Shown: positions 1 to 11,944, numbered from the stretch's first letter. The stretch: 64,000 nt of DNA from Rhinopithecus roxellana (GCF_007565055.1 NC_044553.1:126874978-126938977); one strand, 5' to 3'. Notes: a model not told the origin generated them from the letters alone. Made by a program: numbers and translations.

Positions 1-429
1 CTCATAGAGCTACTCTGAGATGCCTTTTTAACATTTTATGAAATTGGAAGAGATGATAAAATATTATGATATGATCTGTTGTTGGGAGAGTAAACAACGG
101 ATGGTTTCCAGACAACAACGTAGCAAAATCTATGAAGGCATTGAAATAGGCATCTCCTTTAACCTAGCTAACCACTTCTGAGAACTTCTCCCGGAAAACG
201 GTCAGGGGGAGCTAAAGGAATTCTGAGCAAAGATACTCACAGCCATATGTCAATAATAGGGACAATCTAGAAATAACACATGTCCAACAGAAATGTTATG
301 GTGCTTCAGCCAGTAAGCAACTCTTAAAATGATAAGTGCTTACTGAAAGAAAAAGACATTCTTCACATAGGGAGTTAAAAAAGCTTTAGAATCATAGAGT
401 ATACTTTAATATTTTCCAAGCATGTTGGG
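1..429. other. Unique spacer, nothing recognised
   Basis: AT-rich single-copy-looking sequence to the left of the first L1. I see no open frame, repeat match or RNA fold that I can support. Confidence 0.5.
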
Positions 430-1235
430 AAAGAGGGGCTTCACCATGGCCGACTGGAGCATCTGGCGCTCACCTCCTCCACAAAGAAGAACCAAAATAG
501 CCAGTGGAGAACCACACTCTGAACAGATCATCTAAGCGAGAACTCTGGAATTCACTGAGAAGTGACAGGCAACACCGGAGGCAAGAGAGGAGAGGGAGAG
601 GGTGCAGGCTGTGGGCAGGATAGGCGGGAACCTGGAGGGGCTGCCCCATGTGGGGAAAGGGTAAGTCAGAGACCCTCAGGGGCCTGCATCCCACCCCAGA
701 GCCCTGCAGTCCTAGCCAGGGCAGATCCCCCAGGCCCTAACGCAGGCAGCCGCCTGGAGACCGCGCGGTGGCCTGGAGCCAGAGAGGGAGCTCAGGCTGC
801 CTCCCACACACCCTGAGTCCTAACAGCGTCCGCACAGCGCCGTTTTGAGCACACAGCCCGGACCACACTGCAGCCAGCCCTGGGGCCCACGGCCGCCGAT
901 CTCCACACTGACGTCCACACGGACATCCCCAGCCTGTGGCCACCACCATGGCTGCCTCCTGCCGCTGAGAACGAAGCGCGCGCCCCTGGCAGCCCCCGGC
1001 CGCCCCAGGAGGGGGCGCTGCTGACCATTGACAGGCGCGCGGGGCCGGGCTCTCCCGCGCAGCCACCACCCGGGTGAAGAGCGCGCTCCCCAGCTGCCTG
1101 CCCGGCCGCAGCTGCTTCCGTCTCCTCCGCAGCCCTGCCCTGGGGCCTGGGGACCTCCCAGCCCTCGCCTGGCACGGCCAGCCCTGCAAGCACCACCGTG
1201 GGGACCTCAGCACGGGCTTGCCCTGACCCCCACCT
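430..1235 (+). promoter_or_regulatory. L1 5'UTR (internal promoter relic), CpG-rich
   Basis: This is the part of the deleted L1 that in a full-length element carries the internal Pol II promoter. CpGs are clustered especially at 970-1130. The usual YY1-type aagatggc core near the L1 start is changed here (accatggccg), so normal start-site activity is doubtful. Open frames in this block are GC-driven and are not called. Confidence 0.6.
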
Positions 1236-2605
1236 CCCCCACCAAAGAAACCAGACCCCTATCTCCCACCACATGGAGAAATCAACTCAAGGTGGATTAA
1301 AGCCTTTAACACAGGACCCATTAGAACAAAACACAGGAAACATTTCAGGATCTTGGTCTGGGCCAAGGTTTGATGTCTAAGACCTCAAAAGTACAGATAA
1401 CAGAAACAAAAATAGACAAGTGGGACTCTGAAATTGAAACGCTTTTGCACAGCGAAGGAAACAACAAAATAAAGAGAAGCCCTGTTGAATGGGAGAAAAT
1501 ATTTGCAAACTATTCATCTGACAAAAAAAGAATATCCAGAATATACAAAAAACTCAAACAATTCAATGTAAAAAACCAAAAACAAAAACAAATAATCCAA
1601 TTAAAACTTGAGCATAGGACATGAATAAACATTTCTCAAAAGAAGACGTACAAATGACCAGCAGGTATATGAAAAAACGCTCAACGTCAGTAATCATCAG
1701 GGAAATGCAAATGAAACCACCATGAGATGAGATGTCACAGTACACCAGTCAGAACGGCTAGCATGAAAAAGAAAGAAATAAGATACTGGCACAGATTTGA
1801 AGAAAAACTCTTATCCAATGTTGGTGGGAGGATAAATTAGTACAGCTACTATGGAAAACAGTAGGGAGATTTCTCAAAAAACTAAAAATAGATCTACCCT
1901 ATGATCCAGCAACCCCATTACTGGGTATTTATCCAAAGGCAAGGATATCAGTATATCATGAAGGATAATTGCATCTCCATGACTATCACAGCACTATTCG
2001 CAACAGCAAATATATAGAATCAACCCAAGTGTCCAAGAATGGGTGAATGGGCAAAAAGATGGGGAATACTATTCAGCCATAGGAAGTAATGAAATCCTGT
2101 CATTTGCAGGAACATGAATGGAACTGGAGGTCATTATGTTAAGTGACGTAGGCCAGGCACAGACAGACAAATACCACATGTTCTCACTCACATGTAGGAG
2201 CTAAAAAAGTTGATCTCCTGGAGGTAGAGAGTAGAATGACAGATATCAGAAGCTGAGAGGAGTGTGTGGGTGATAAGGATGAGGGTGAGATGCAGAGAGG
2301 TTGGTTAATGGGTACAAACATACAGTGAGGTGGAATGATTAAGTTCCAATGTTCAGTAGCCAAGTAGGGGGACTATAGGTAACAACAATGGAGTGTAAGT
2401 TTCAAAACAGCTAGAAGAGAGCTCTTAAAATGTTCCCAACACATGGAAATGATAAATACTTGAGGTGATGGGCATCCTGAGCACCCTGACTGGGTCATTA
2501 CACATCCTAGGCCTGTAGTCAAATATCACAGCTACCCAATAAATATGTACGAATATTATGTATCAATAGAAAATAAAAATAAATACATAAATAAGAATTT
2601 GAAGG
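430..2605 (+). mobile_element. Internally deleted L1, sense strand, with GC-rich 5'UTR and 3' end
   Basis: The left end (about 430-520) resembles the start of a primate L1 5'UTR, including an atggccgactgg block and an accaaaatagc block. About 560-1235 is GC- and CpG-rich like L1 5'UTRs. From about 1240 the sequence switches abruptly to late ORF2 homology (cccctatctcccaccac, then gggagaaaatatttgcaaac at about 1491), and continues through the ORF2 end and 3'UTR (ccaacacatggaaatgata near 2440) to an A-rich tail at 2565-2605. All of ORF1 and most of ORF2 are missing, and the remaining ORF2 frame is broken. It may be an old deletion derivative; no clear target-site duplication was found. The L1PB/early L1PA age class is inferred. 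Confidence 0.8.
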
Positions 2606-3610
2606 ATATACCTGAAAATATTATAATAGTATTCCCCTAGTTGGAATGTGTGATCATACAGATCTTATATTTTTTTGCAATGAGTTTATGTCTTTATTTG
2701 GGTAGAAACGGACACAGAAATATCTCTACAATATTATGTTATTAAAGTAGACAGCCCCACCAAGTAAGGAATTCCCTTTCTGCTATTCCAGATGGACAGG
2801 TGTGTAGGTGCCTTTTGAAATCACCTTCTATGGCAGGGCACTCCTTTCCTCCCAGGGCAGCGCCCCGTTCCCAGCCGCTCCTTCCCTGTCATCTGCGTTT
2901 GTGGTCTCCCTGTGTCACTGCCCTTCCATCTCCCTGACATAATAGTGCTGCTCCGCTGTGTCTCTGCCTTCCCCCGGCTCCTGGCAGGCAGGTGGGAGTG
3001 GCTCGCCCAGCATCACACTGCAAGGCGACCTCTGACCCTCCCAGTCTGTCTCTGCCAAGCTGAGCTGGGACATTCCTTTGAGCACCTGAAGTCCCTTGAC
3101 TCATTTTATCCTCAGACTTCATCTGCTCTGTCACATTGCCACCAGTGGCTGTCCAGCCACAGACAGCTAAGCCACTTTGACTGCAGTTTTGCAGGGAGTC
3201 AGAGGCACATCTAGTCCTTCCCAAAGTCTGTGCACAAAGTAGACATCCTCTGGTGGGCCTGCCCCCCTGGGTCCCCATCCCTATTGGGCGTGCACCCCAT
3301 TAGCCATCCCTCTTCCACCTTTATATCTAGTCTTCCTTCATCCCTCCACTTTTCTCCCAGATCTATGCTCTTCCCAGGCATCCATAATCAAGTCACCACC
3401 CTCCATTGCTAATAATCTCTCTTTCCTCTCACCAGCAATTAGATTAAAAGACCACACCTGGTCACTCTGATCTGCTATAATCTGGTTTCAGTCTCCAGTG
3501 TCCTACTGAAGCCAGTTAGGTCATTAGTAAAGGCATGTTTCAATAGATGTTCCTGGAGAGAACAGGGATGCTTGGTCAACAGTGTGCAAGTCCTGTGTGA
3601 GATGTGTCCC
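2606..3610. other. Spacer, no gene seen
   Basis: Mixed unique-looking sequence. Open frames at 2889-3278 and 2912-3214 lie on opposite strands of the same DNA and match nothing I know. A very old repeat could be hidden around 2760-2900. Confidence 0.4.
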
Positions 3611-3770
3611 TGTATTAGGCTGTTCCTGCATTGCTGTAAGGAAACACCTGAGACTGGGTAATACAGAAAGGTTTAATTAGCCCACAGTTCTGCAGACTGT
3701 ACAAGAATGGCGCCAGCATCTGCTCAACTTTCAGCGAGGCCTCAAGGAGGTTTTAGTCATGGCAGAAGGC
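3611..3770 (-). mobile_element. Truncated MaLR-type LTR fragment (MST/THE1-like), antisense
   Basis: It begins with tgtattaggctgttcctg and continues through cctgagactgggtaat, cacagttctgcag and atggcagaaggc. This is the antisense 3' end of an MST/THE1-type LTR and resembles the start of the LTR at 5006. It stops after about 160 bp, so the rest of the LTR is missing. Confidence 0.75.
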
Positions 3771-4479
3771 ATTGTTGGTCAGAAACAATCCCATTCAAAC
3801 AAATTGGTTTTGAAGCATTTTGCTTTTCTCTCCTATAAAATCCTCTAATTATTTTAAGTGAACATCTATTACTTTTGTATTTCAGTTGAGTTGGGAGACA
3901 GAATAAGAATATTCTTTTCAGATGACTGTTTCAAAGCCAAGCAAACATGTAGACAGCCTCAAAGCAAGAAAAGGTGAAGAAACATAAAATATGAAGCTTA
4001 CATGGCTAAAAGAGATTGGGATTAACCAAAGTAATACATCAAACAGTGGGGGAGTCATAGTCGTCTGAAATCCTCAACCACAGCCCCAAATCTGTGGCCT
4101 TTCTCCCCCATGCTCGCCTGCACTGATTTCTGTGGCTTGGGACTGCCTGTGCTCTGATCCTCTCAGCAGGTCCTGCTCCGCCTCCTCCTGCAGACTTCAG
4201 CTCTATTTGCTCCATGACACGGGAACCCACCTTGGCCCCATTAAGCACCTGGTGGACCTCTGCAGGTGGCTTGTCATAATTCCATTATGTTTATGAGAAC
4301 TATAGTTTAGTGTTAACACTTTCCTATTTTCCTTTATCACTATAATTTGAAACGACTAGCAAGGAAAAGTGTCTGCAAACAAACGCAGCCGGGCAGTCAC
4401 TGTGAAGCTTCTTCTTGGGAATAATGCTCAAAATCTTAAGGAAATTGAACACTTAAATGAAGGATTCTTAGGGAAGCAG
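3771..4479. other. Spacer, no gene seen
   Basis: Unique-looking sequence with no open frame above 85 aa and no repeat that I can name. Confidence 0.4.
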
Positions 4480-4982
4480 TTTTACTTCTGCGCAGAGGGG
4501 TGCTTCTCTTTGGCCAGTCACCATGAGAGCACACCTGAACAAAGGGGCATGAGAGCCTTTATTCTTGACGCAAGTCCTGCCTCTGTACTTTTTCCTCATT
4601 GGCCAGGGTTGGGCTGTACAATCTAAACTAATCTTGGTTGGTTAAATATTTGAAGTTTTCTTCAGATAAGGTGGGCACGTAAGGGAGAGAGGGGAGAAGG
4701 GAAGGGGTGTCTGCAATGAGCTAGAGAGCTAGTCTTCTTTTCAAATAAGGAAAGGGATGTGAGCTGGCACTGCTAAGCCTGGTACTGTGGTGTGTCCACG
4801 CATGTAACAAAGGCAGAAAAGAGAAAAAGGAAAAGGGGTGGGGTGGTACTATGAATTAAAGAATAAAGGATTGATCAGGCTATTTGAAGAGAAACCTCAT
4901 CGTAGCCCACATTCTTAAAGGGGTCGTTGGCCAGTAAACAGCGTGTTCCTTGACCAGCTATGGATAGGAGCAAAAACACAAT
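4480..4982. mobile_element. Possible old ERV LTR remnant
   Basis: Blocks such as cctcattggccagggttggg (near 4594), acagcgtgttccttg (near 4940) and ttgatcaggctatttgaag (near 4871) resemble an old retroviral LTR or internal sequence from memory. The family and ends cannot be fixed by eye, and it may be unique sequence. Confidence 0.3.
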
Positions 4983-5005
4983 TGTGTTAGTTTGCTTTCT
5001 TTTGC

Positions 5006-5595
5006 TGTATTAGGCCGCTCTTGCATTGCTATAAAGAAATGCGTGAGACTGGGTAATTTCTAAAGAAAAGAGGTTGAATTGGCTCACAGTTCTGTAGGAT
5101 TACAGGAAGCATGGTGCTGGCATCTGCCTGGCTTCTGATGAGACCCCAGGAAGCTTACAATCCTGGCGGAAGGCAAAGAGAAAGCTGGCGTGTCAGGTGG
5201 CAGGAGCAGGAACAAGTGAGAGAGGGTGGGAGATGACACACACACATTTTTTTTTTCTTTTTTTGCTCTTGTTGCCCAGACTGGAGTGCAGTGGCATGAT
5301 CTCAGCTCACCACAACCTCTGCCTCCCAAGTTCAAGCGATTCTCCTGCCTCGGCCTCCCGAGTAGCTGGGATTACAGGCATGCGCCACCACGCCCAGATG
5401 CCACACACTTTTAAACAACTAGATCTCATGAGAACTCACTCACGGTCACAAGAACAGCACCAAGAGGATTGTGCTAAACCATTCATGAGAGATCCATGCC
5501 CCAACCCAATCACCTCCCCCCAGGCCCCACCTCCAACACTGGGGACTGCAATTCATCATGAGATTTGGGTGGGGGCACAGATCTGAAATATATCA
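5006..5595 (-). mobile_element. Solo MST/THE1-like LTR inserted into the MLT1 LTR
   Basis: It starts tgtattaggccgctc and ends gatctgaaatatatca, the antisense ends expected of a MaLR LTR. It is flanked by tttgc (5001-5005) and gttgc (5596-5600), a 5-bp target duplication with one change. Internal blocks such as agatctcatgagaac and gagatttgggtgggg fit the MST/THE1 group. It is interrupted by an Alu arm at about 5249-5396. Confidence 0.85.
5249..5396 (-). mobile_element. Alu left-arm monomer, antisense, inside the LTR
   Basis: A T-rich start is followed by one Alu arm (agactggagtgcagtggc through gggattacaggcatgcgcc) and then stops, so only a single arm is present, like a FLAM or a 3'-deleted Alu. 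Near-identical flanks atgacacacac (from about 5233) and atgccacacac (from about 5398) look like a target-site duplication with one mismatch. Confidence 0.85.
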
Positions 5596-5629
5596 GTTGC
5601 TTGTAACAATATCTGAGACTGGGTAATTT

Positions 5630-5929
5630 GTTTATTTATTTATTTTTTAGACAGAGTCTCGCTCTGTTGCCCAGGCTGGAGTGCAGTGCCGCGATCTCGG
5701 CTCACTGCAAGCTCTGCCTCCCGGGTTTACGCCATTCTCCTGCCTCAGCCTCCCCAGTAGCTGGGACTACAGGTGCCCACCACCTCGCCCGGCTAGTTTT
5801 TTGTATTTTTTAGTAGATATGGGGTTTCACCTTGTTAGCCAGGATGGTCTCGATCTCCTGACCTCGTGATCCGCCCGTCTCGGCCTCCCAAAGTGCTGGG
5901 ATTACAGGCTTGAGCCACCGCACCCAGCC
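5630..5929 (-). mobile_element. AluY, full length, antisense
   Basis: Full dimeric Alu with a T-rich (tttatttatt) tail at its left. It is bounded by perfect 15-bp target duplications, gagactgggtaattt at 5615-5629 and 5930-5944, so its insertion into the MLT1 LTR is unambiguous. The right end (ggcttgagccacc) has the Old World monkey AluY flavour. Confidence 0.95.
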
Positions 5930-6324
5930 GAGACTGGGTAATTTATAAAAAAAGAAATTTATTTATTCTTACAGTTCTGGAGGCTGGGAGTTCCGTGGTT
6001 GGGGGGCTGCCTTTGTAACGGCTCCTTGCTGTGGGACTCTGCAGTCTTGAGGGGGTGCAGAGTGTCACACGGCACAGGGCTGAGTGTGCTAACAGTCTAG
6101 GTAGGGTCTTTCTTCCCCTTTTATAAAGCCCCACATTCATGATAACTCATCAATCCACTAGCTCATTAATCTGTTAATCCATCAATGGATTAATCCATTT
6201 GCAAGCACGGAGCCCTCATGATCCAGTCACCTCTTAATGCTGCCACATTGGGGATTAAATTTCAACATGAATTTTGAAGGGACCAAACTTGCAAATCATA
6301 GCATTGATCTTTAGGAGACAATTT

Positions 6325-6530
6325 GAGACAGGAATTGGCACTCTCTCTATGAAGGGCCAGAAAGCAAATATTTTAGGCTCTGCAGACCACACATGTTTCC
6401 ATGGTGACCACTGACTCTGCTGCCACAGTGAGAAGGCATCATAGATGTAAATGAATGGGTGTGGATGTGCTTCTATAAAACTTTGACACTGAAGTTTGAA
6501 TTTCGCGTAATTCTTAATGTGTCATGAAGT
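6325..6530. mobile_element. hAT-type DNA transposon fossil (MER-class)
   Basis: The blocks aagggccagaaagcaaatattttaggc, and further on gtaaatgaatgggtgtgg with ctataaaactttgacac, match a common non-autonomous hAT-Charlie-type fossil remembered from primate genomes. Termini are eroded and the exact family is not assigned. Confidence 0.6.
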
Positions 6531-8486
6531 ATTCTTCTTTTGATGGTTTCTCAACCATTTGAAAATGTGAAAATCATTCCTAGCTCGAAGCTGCATGCCA
6601 ACAGAAAGGAGCTGGATTTGGCTGTGGGGAGACATTTGCTGTGCACACTAGAGAAGCTGAGGATGCCTTGCCTGCAGCCCTCCCCAGGCAGCCCTAGTGC
6701 CTTCCTAGGTGGGGTGCTTTCTTCTCACATTCCAGACATACAGAGGGCCTCAGTACATGTCCAGAGAACACACGCGTGCTGAACCCTGAGCCTCTCCTGC
6801 CTTATCTCTCCCCAACCGAGAGCAACGCCCCACCTTTCACTCAAGCGGCCTTCCCTTGCTCTTGTTTTGGCCAGTCCCTTCCCCGTGGGCACACATGCAG
6901 GCTTTCAGGCTGTCCTGTGGGATCATTGCAGGCTCAGTGGGCTACTCACTTACAGTGCTTATTAGCCTAGTGGAAAACTTGAAATCAATTACACTTTTGC
7001 TTGTCTTAACCCAACTGTAGAAACCAAAGTTACACCTGCCCCAGGTAACATTTGCATTTTAGCAAATGCCTTTCAGGCCTTCAAATTGGAGCTAGTGGCC
7101 AGGCTAATTAAGGGGTACTTTTTGATAGCTTTATCCACCCTTACAAAAATAAGCTGCTGAACGTAGCTCCTGAGGCATCTAGAAAGGAAGCTCTGTAAGC
7201 CATCACACTTGGTTGAATGCTCTTCTACCAACCAGGCTGGCAGCAAAGTGAAAATCCAGGTGCTAATTATAGACCATTTCTATTTCTTCTGCCAAGAAAT
7301 GACTCATCTTTTCACGCTTCATGATGGGAATGACGGACAACAAAATATTCCTCTCTAAAATACTTGGGATGGTTGAGCTAAAAAAAAAAGGTTGAGGCGC
7401 AAGGCACATTCTGCCTTCTGCCGTGCTCTCTGCCTTTCCCACCCAAAGTCAGGCCCCTTTGCAATGCTTGCTCACCAGCTCAGAAAGAAAGCTCAGAAAT
7501 GGTGGCGCCAGAGGTTCCAGGAGCAGACGTCACTCTCCCCACAGATCTACCTTCTTGCATCTTCCTGCCTTTCGAAAACCTGGAGCAACTTTCATCTTTG
7601 TCTTGTTGCTGTATAGGAGCTATGGCTCTTTGTTCTAATACTGTTTAAGCAAAGCCCCCGAACCAATGCCTTGAGAGAGATACTTTTTGAACTCTCCGGC
7701 ATGATGGGTGCAGTGTCTGATAGTAAGCTTCTGTTGTTTTTTTTGTTTGTTTGTTTGTTATTCCAACTTTCATTTTCAGGATAGTGGCTCAAGTAAGAAT
7801 GTAAAAAGGGAAGGAAAAGAAATTATATTTTCTTCCCTACAAGAGCATGGGCTTTTCTATAGATATTTGGCTACAAAAACCCCAGATCATTCCAGCCGGT
7901 GTCCTGGGTCTTTGAAGCATCAGTGACCAAACCTGTGGCAGGTGCGTCTAGTGCTGTGCTCGGCTGTTTCTAATGCTCACCCTGTAAGTGTCCTGTGTAA
8001 AGGTAGAGGCATTGTCTGCATTCATGTGTGACCAGAGCTCTCACACATGAATAAGCCAGTGTATTTACATGATTCTTATTTATTTCTAAGCATTATGATC
8101 CTCCTAGAGAGAACTGAACAGAGAACATAGGCAGCATCTATCCCAATACCATGACACTCTCATCCACTCATGTGTCTGTGTACGTGTGTGAGGATAACAC
8201 CAGCTCTCTGTCTTTTAACCCAGGGGCCAAAAGTGTTTCATTCATCAGGCGAGAAAGTGCCAAACCCTTGAAGCAAGGCGTGGCCATGGCCAATTTCCAG
8301 GCATTTCTTTAGTGGGTTGCTCTCTGTTCCTTTCTACATCAGGTTGTTGTTCATGAGTTGTTTGTGTTTCCATTGTTTGTCAAAGATTTTACTTATATGT
8401 AGTCCAATTCCTATTAGGAAGGGGAAGGAATTTGCTCAGGAAAACACCATGGTGATGCTTGGGATGCAGATGAGCTACAATATCAT
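6531..8486. other. Spacer, no gene seen
   Basis: Unique-looking sequence with an A9 run near 7380 and a (tttg)n-like tract at about 7736-7760. Open frames of 60-80 aa here are unsupported. I recognise no repeat family. Confidence 0.4.
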
Positions 8487-8672
8487 GGTCAGCCACAGAG
8501 GAGGTCAGTGACACAGGAGGTCAGCCACAGAGGAGGTCAGCCACAGAGGAGGTCAGCCACGGAAGGGCTCAGCACAGAGGAGGTCAGCCATGGGAGGTCA
8601 GTGACAGAGGTCAGCTGAAGAGGAGGTCAGCACAGAGGAGGTCAGCGATAGAGGAGGTCAGCCACAGAGGAG
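8487..8672 (+). repeat. Minisatellite, about 16-bp unit aggtcagccacagagg
   Basis: About a dozen imperfect units with length variants (some 13-14 bp) run in direct orientation. Ten exact AGGTCA hexamers occur between 8502 and 8660, and an eleventh lies at 8782 in the duplicated block downstream. The array overlaps a 64-aa open frame at 8317-8511, which is not a gene. Confidence 0.9.
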
Positions 8673-8900
8673 GCAAATATATTTCTATGGGAGGAGGGGA
8701 TTGCAGAATTAATTTATTCTGTAATAAATCAGAAATTGGAGACAGTGGAAGAGAGGGAGGAAGAGAAGGAGATCACAGAGGAGGTCAGCCACAGAGGAGG
8801 CAAATATATTTCTATGGGAGGAGGGGATTGCAGAATTAATTTATTCTGTAATAAATCAGAAATTGGAGACAGTGGAAGAGAGGGAGGAAGAGAAGGAGAT
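8647..8900 (+). repeat. 127-bp tandem duplication
   Basis: A block running from gaggaggtcagcc to agagaaggagat occurs at 8651-8773 and again at 8778-8900, offset by 127 bp and apparently identical by eye. Its left edge lies in the 16-bp minisatellite, so the duplication probably arose by misalignment there. Confidence 0.95.
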
Positions 8901-11239
8901 GATTAAGAGAGTTGAAATGGCATTTAGAAGAGGTGTGACCAGGGTGTGATTTAATAGGTATCTTCATCTCCCAGATCTGCTGTAAAGAATAAAAATTGAC
9001 TACACACATCAAGGATTTAGGTTAGTTTTCTTGTGATGGTGAAGGGAAAATTAAATAAAATCAAAGGAAAGGACAGCATTCCACACCTGGTGAGACAGAG
9101 TACAGAAGAGGCAGTGTGTGGTCGAGAACTTGGAGGGAGTTAGTCGGGGGGGCGGAACTGCAAGCTGGGTGTGTGCCTGGCATCTAAAGTCAGAGGAAAA
9201 GAGGCCCAGAATCCAGGTGCTGGCCGAGGATCACAGCAGAGCTGGCATTAGCAATCCACAGGTGTGTTCAGAAGGGAGGTGACATCTTTCCCTTGCAGCA
9301 GGAGTGGGCCAAGGAATCCACTGCCTCTCCTCCACTCCCAGGCTGAGGCTGGACATTTGCTGGGCTGCGCTTTGGGAGCCCCTCTCTGCCATGAGCTTCC
9401 TGACATCATTGCATGAGAAATGTCATCTGTCTCTCCAGGAAGAGTCAGGCTTGGCTGTCTGAAACCATCCTCCCCAACAGGAGGCAGTATTACTACTGGG
9501 ATGGGCCAGGGCTGGACTTGTTTCCTTCCTGCCTCCAGCTTCCTTGCTATCAGGCCCCATTCTCCAGGCTGCCGTCTTGCAGCTGGTCCAGGCCAGGGTA
9601 TTGCTCAAGGTTGGCAGGGGATCAGCTGGCTCTTGGGGACCCTAGGCACAGGTGTGTAGCCAGCGCACCTCTGGCCATGTCCCCACCAAAGGCCTGCTCA
9701 CCTGGGACAGATCTGTTCTTCCCCAAGGCTGTGAGAATTAAGGAATCTCCTGAACAAGAAAAATTCATCTTGGATAGAGAAAGAGGAATCAGTTCACTTG
9801 AGCAAGCATTCTAACTATCTGAGGGGGCAAAACGTGGATGAAATGACCAACTGCTATTCCGAATCCACAGAAAAGATAGGGCAAATGAGTCCAAAGCCTT
9901 AAAAGAACAAGCCCCAGGGCAGAACGTGTTGAGCAGGAAAGTAATTTTGTACTAAGGGAGGGTCTAGAGATCCTTTAGAACAATGAGGAAGAACACTCGC
10001 CATAATATGTTCTAAGACGAAGATGTGAAAGCCTTAAGTATTGGAGGGTACTTTGCAAGGGCAGGGTTGTCAGTTTCAGTGGGGTCCTCAGGCGGGAGAT
10101 GGCCAGAGGAGACTCACAGAACATAGGGCAAGCCCCATGCTGGCACGGAGACTGCACACACTGCAGCCCTCCATGGAGGACGGCTTGCTCCCTTCCCAGC
10201 TGGGACATGATTCCTTCAGACTGGAAATATTTTTTCAAGAAACTTAAGTAGTAACATGTGAATGTTGAAAAGCCTGCATCTTTGAATAGCTCCAGGTGAC
10301 ACGTGCAGCTGCAACTTACATTTTCTGGCAAGTTACAGGAACCCGGATTGTATCATGTCTCCATATTCTGTCTGTATTGTTTTAGGTTTAGTGCAGCCCG
10401 AGGCCATGATGAGGTGGATTCCTGAGATTCATTTGGCTGTTTATTTTATTCACTGTCACTGAATCCCACTTAAATGCATAAAATCATTTTGAAACCTAAC
10501 TCTCCTTTCCTGAAGTACTCCAATGAACTTCTCTACTTAAAATCCACGAATTAAGAATGAAAATGGTGCATTGCGTATTGGGAGTGTTCCCTGAAGTCTG
10601 AGCGGATACTTGTGGTCAAGCCAGAGAACAACTGGGAAGCTGGAAGAATATGGTGTTACCACAGTGGATGGGAAGCCGACCTGGCAGTCAATGTAAGATT
10701 GGCAATGCTGCGGCAACAGGGAAACTCAAACCCAACGGCTCCATGAAACAAAAGGCATTTCTCACCCTAACAAAAGTTGTGTCAGGTTTGTGTGACTCTC
10801 TAAGATGCTGTTATCTCTGCAGTGATTCAGTGACCCTGTCGTGACATTATCTGGAACATACGCCTTCCTCAGTCACTATGGTGGGGAAGAGATGGCACGG
10901 TGAACTATGCAGAAATGATGCACAGTACCTTGGCTCACACCTTATCTGTCAAAGCAAATCATATGACACAATAGAGTCTAAAAGAGGGAAAGAAGAAGAG
11001 CCCTGGCAGTGTGCGTGGTGAGCATTACCTGATGTTGGTGAGCATTAGTGATGCCTACTGCACCTTGATTATACGGAGTCGTGCTTGTGCGTAAAATGCC
11101 ATGCAATCCTGATACCACTGTGTGAACCTCGGTTACTTCAGTACCTAGCATAATGAACAGTATATTGAAGTGGGCAAGTCCTAAGCTCAGATTGAAGTAG
11201 ACGAAGGAAAAGTGATGGCTCCATCATCTATATTAACTG
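8901..11239. other. Spacer, no gene seen
   Basis: Single-copy-looking, moderately GC sequence. The largest frame (133 aa, 9413-9814) has no motif or domain that I recognise and two competing frames of similar length overlap it. No named repeat is evident. Confidence 0.4.
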
Positions 11240-11370
11240 AGATACTTCAGGTAAATTACTTAACTTCTCTGGGCTTCCACTTATAAAATATATAATAAGG
11301 ATGACAAAAGTAGCATTTGCCCCTGAGGGTTCTGGTGAGGCTTAAACGAGATGGTGTGTAATGCCAGCCC
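11240..11370 (+). mobile_element. MIR fragment
   Basis: The blocks aaattacttaacttctctggg, then ataataaggatgacaaaag and ggcttaaacgagatgg, follow the order of the MIR core and 3' half. The copy is diverged. Confidence 0.8.
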
Positions 11371-11606
11371 CACTACTTTCACCCGTCTAGCCCCGGCTGT
11401 CTGTGTAGAGCGGTGCAGCTGGTTAGGCTCTAGCCCAGTGATTTGTATTTCACATCTGCTACTTCAGAGACCCGAACTCTAGGAAGAACCAGAAATAAAC
11501 TTTGAAAGACAAAGGACCTCCATATTGGAAAATAGTACGTGGCTTTTCTAGCTGGGAAATGCATAGACAAATAGAACCACAATGGAAGATCACTGGGACA
11601 GTCTTG

Positions 11607-11672
11607 GAATCTTAGACTATGAGCCCCTGGAGGACAAACCTGTATCCTTAGTATCTAGAGGAGTGTCTGGAA
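11607..11672 (+). mobile_element. L2 3'-end fragment
   Basis: The blocks ttagactatgagcccctgg, tgtatccttagtatctag and gtgtctgg follow the L2 3' end consensus in order. The piece is short and diverged. Confidence 0.6.
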
Positions 11673-11944
11673 CTGGGAGGCCCATATCTGCCTCTGCACT
11701 CGAGTCCCTCTGTGGACCTGCTCTGCCTTCTCATTCTCCTATCGACACAAGTGTTAACCAGGAAACTTAATTTAATACCACTAGATGCTGACCATAAAGA
11801 CAGCTGGTTTCTATTCTTCTAATGTGGAAACTGAATTTTGCTCACCAACCAGTCATTGCTTATGGCAGACGCAAACACTTAAAGCCTTTCATACATGGGC
11901 AAATTCACCCATTTCCCAGGTCTTTATATGGACACCACGACATG

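Larger units (their letters stand above)
4983..6303 (-). mobile_element. MLT1-type MaLR LTR, antisense, split by an inserted LTR and an AluY
   Basis: The host LTR survives in three pieces: 4983-5005 (tgtgttagtttgctttc), 5596-5629 (gttgcttgtaacaatatc, then gagactgggtaattt) and 5930-6303 (ttacagttctggaggctggg, aatccatcaatggattaatc, ending caaatcatagca). Removing the insertions at 5006-5595 and 5630-5929 restores a collinear LTR. It is the oldest layer of this nest. No internal retroviral genes are present. Confidence 0.85.
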
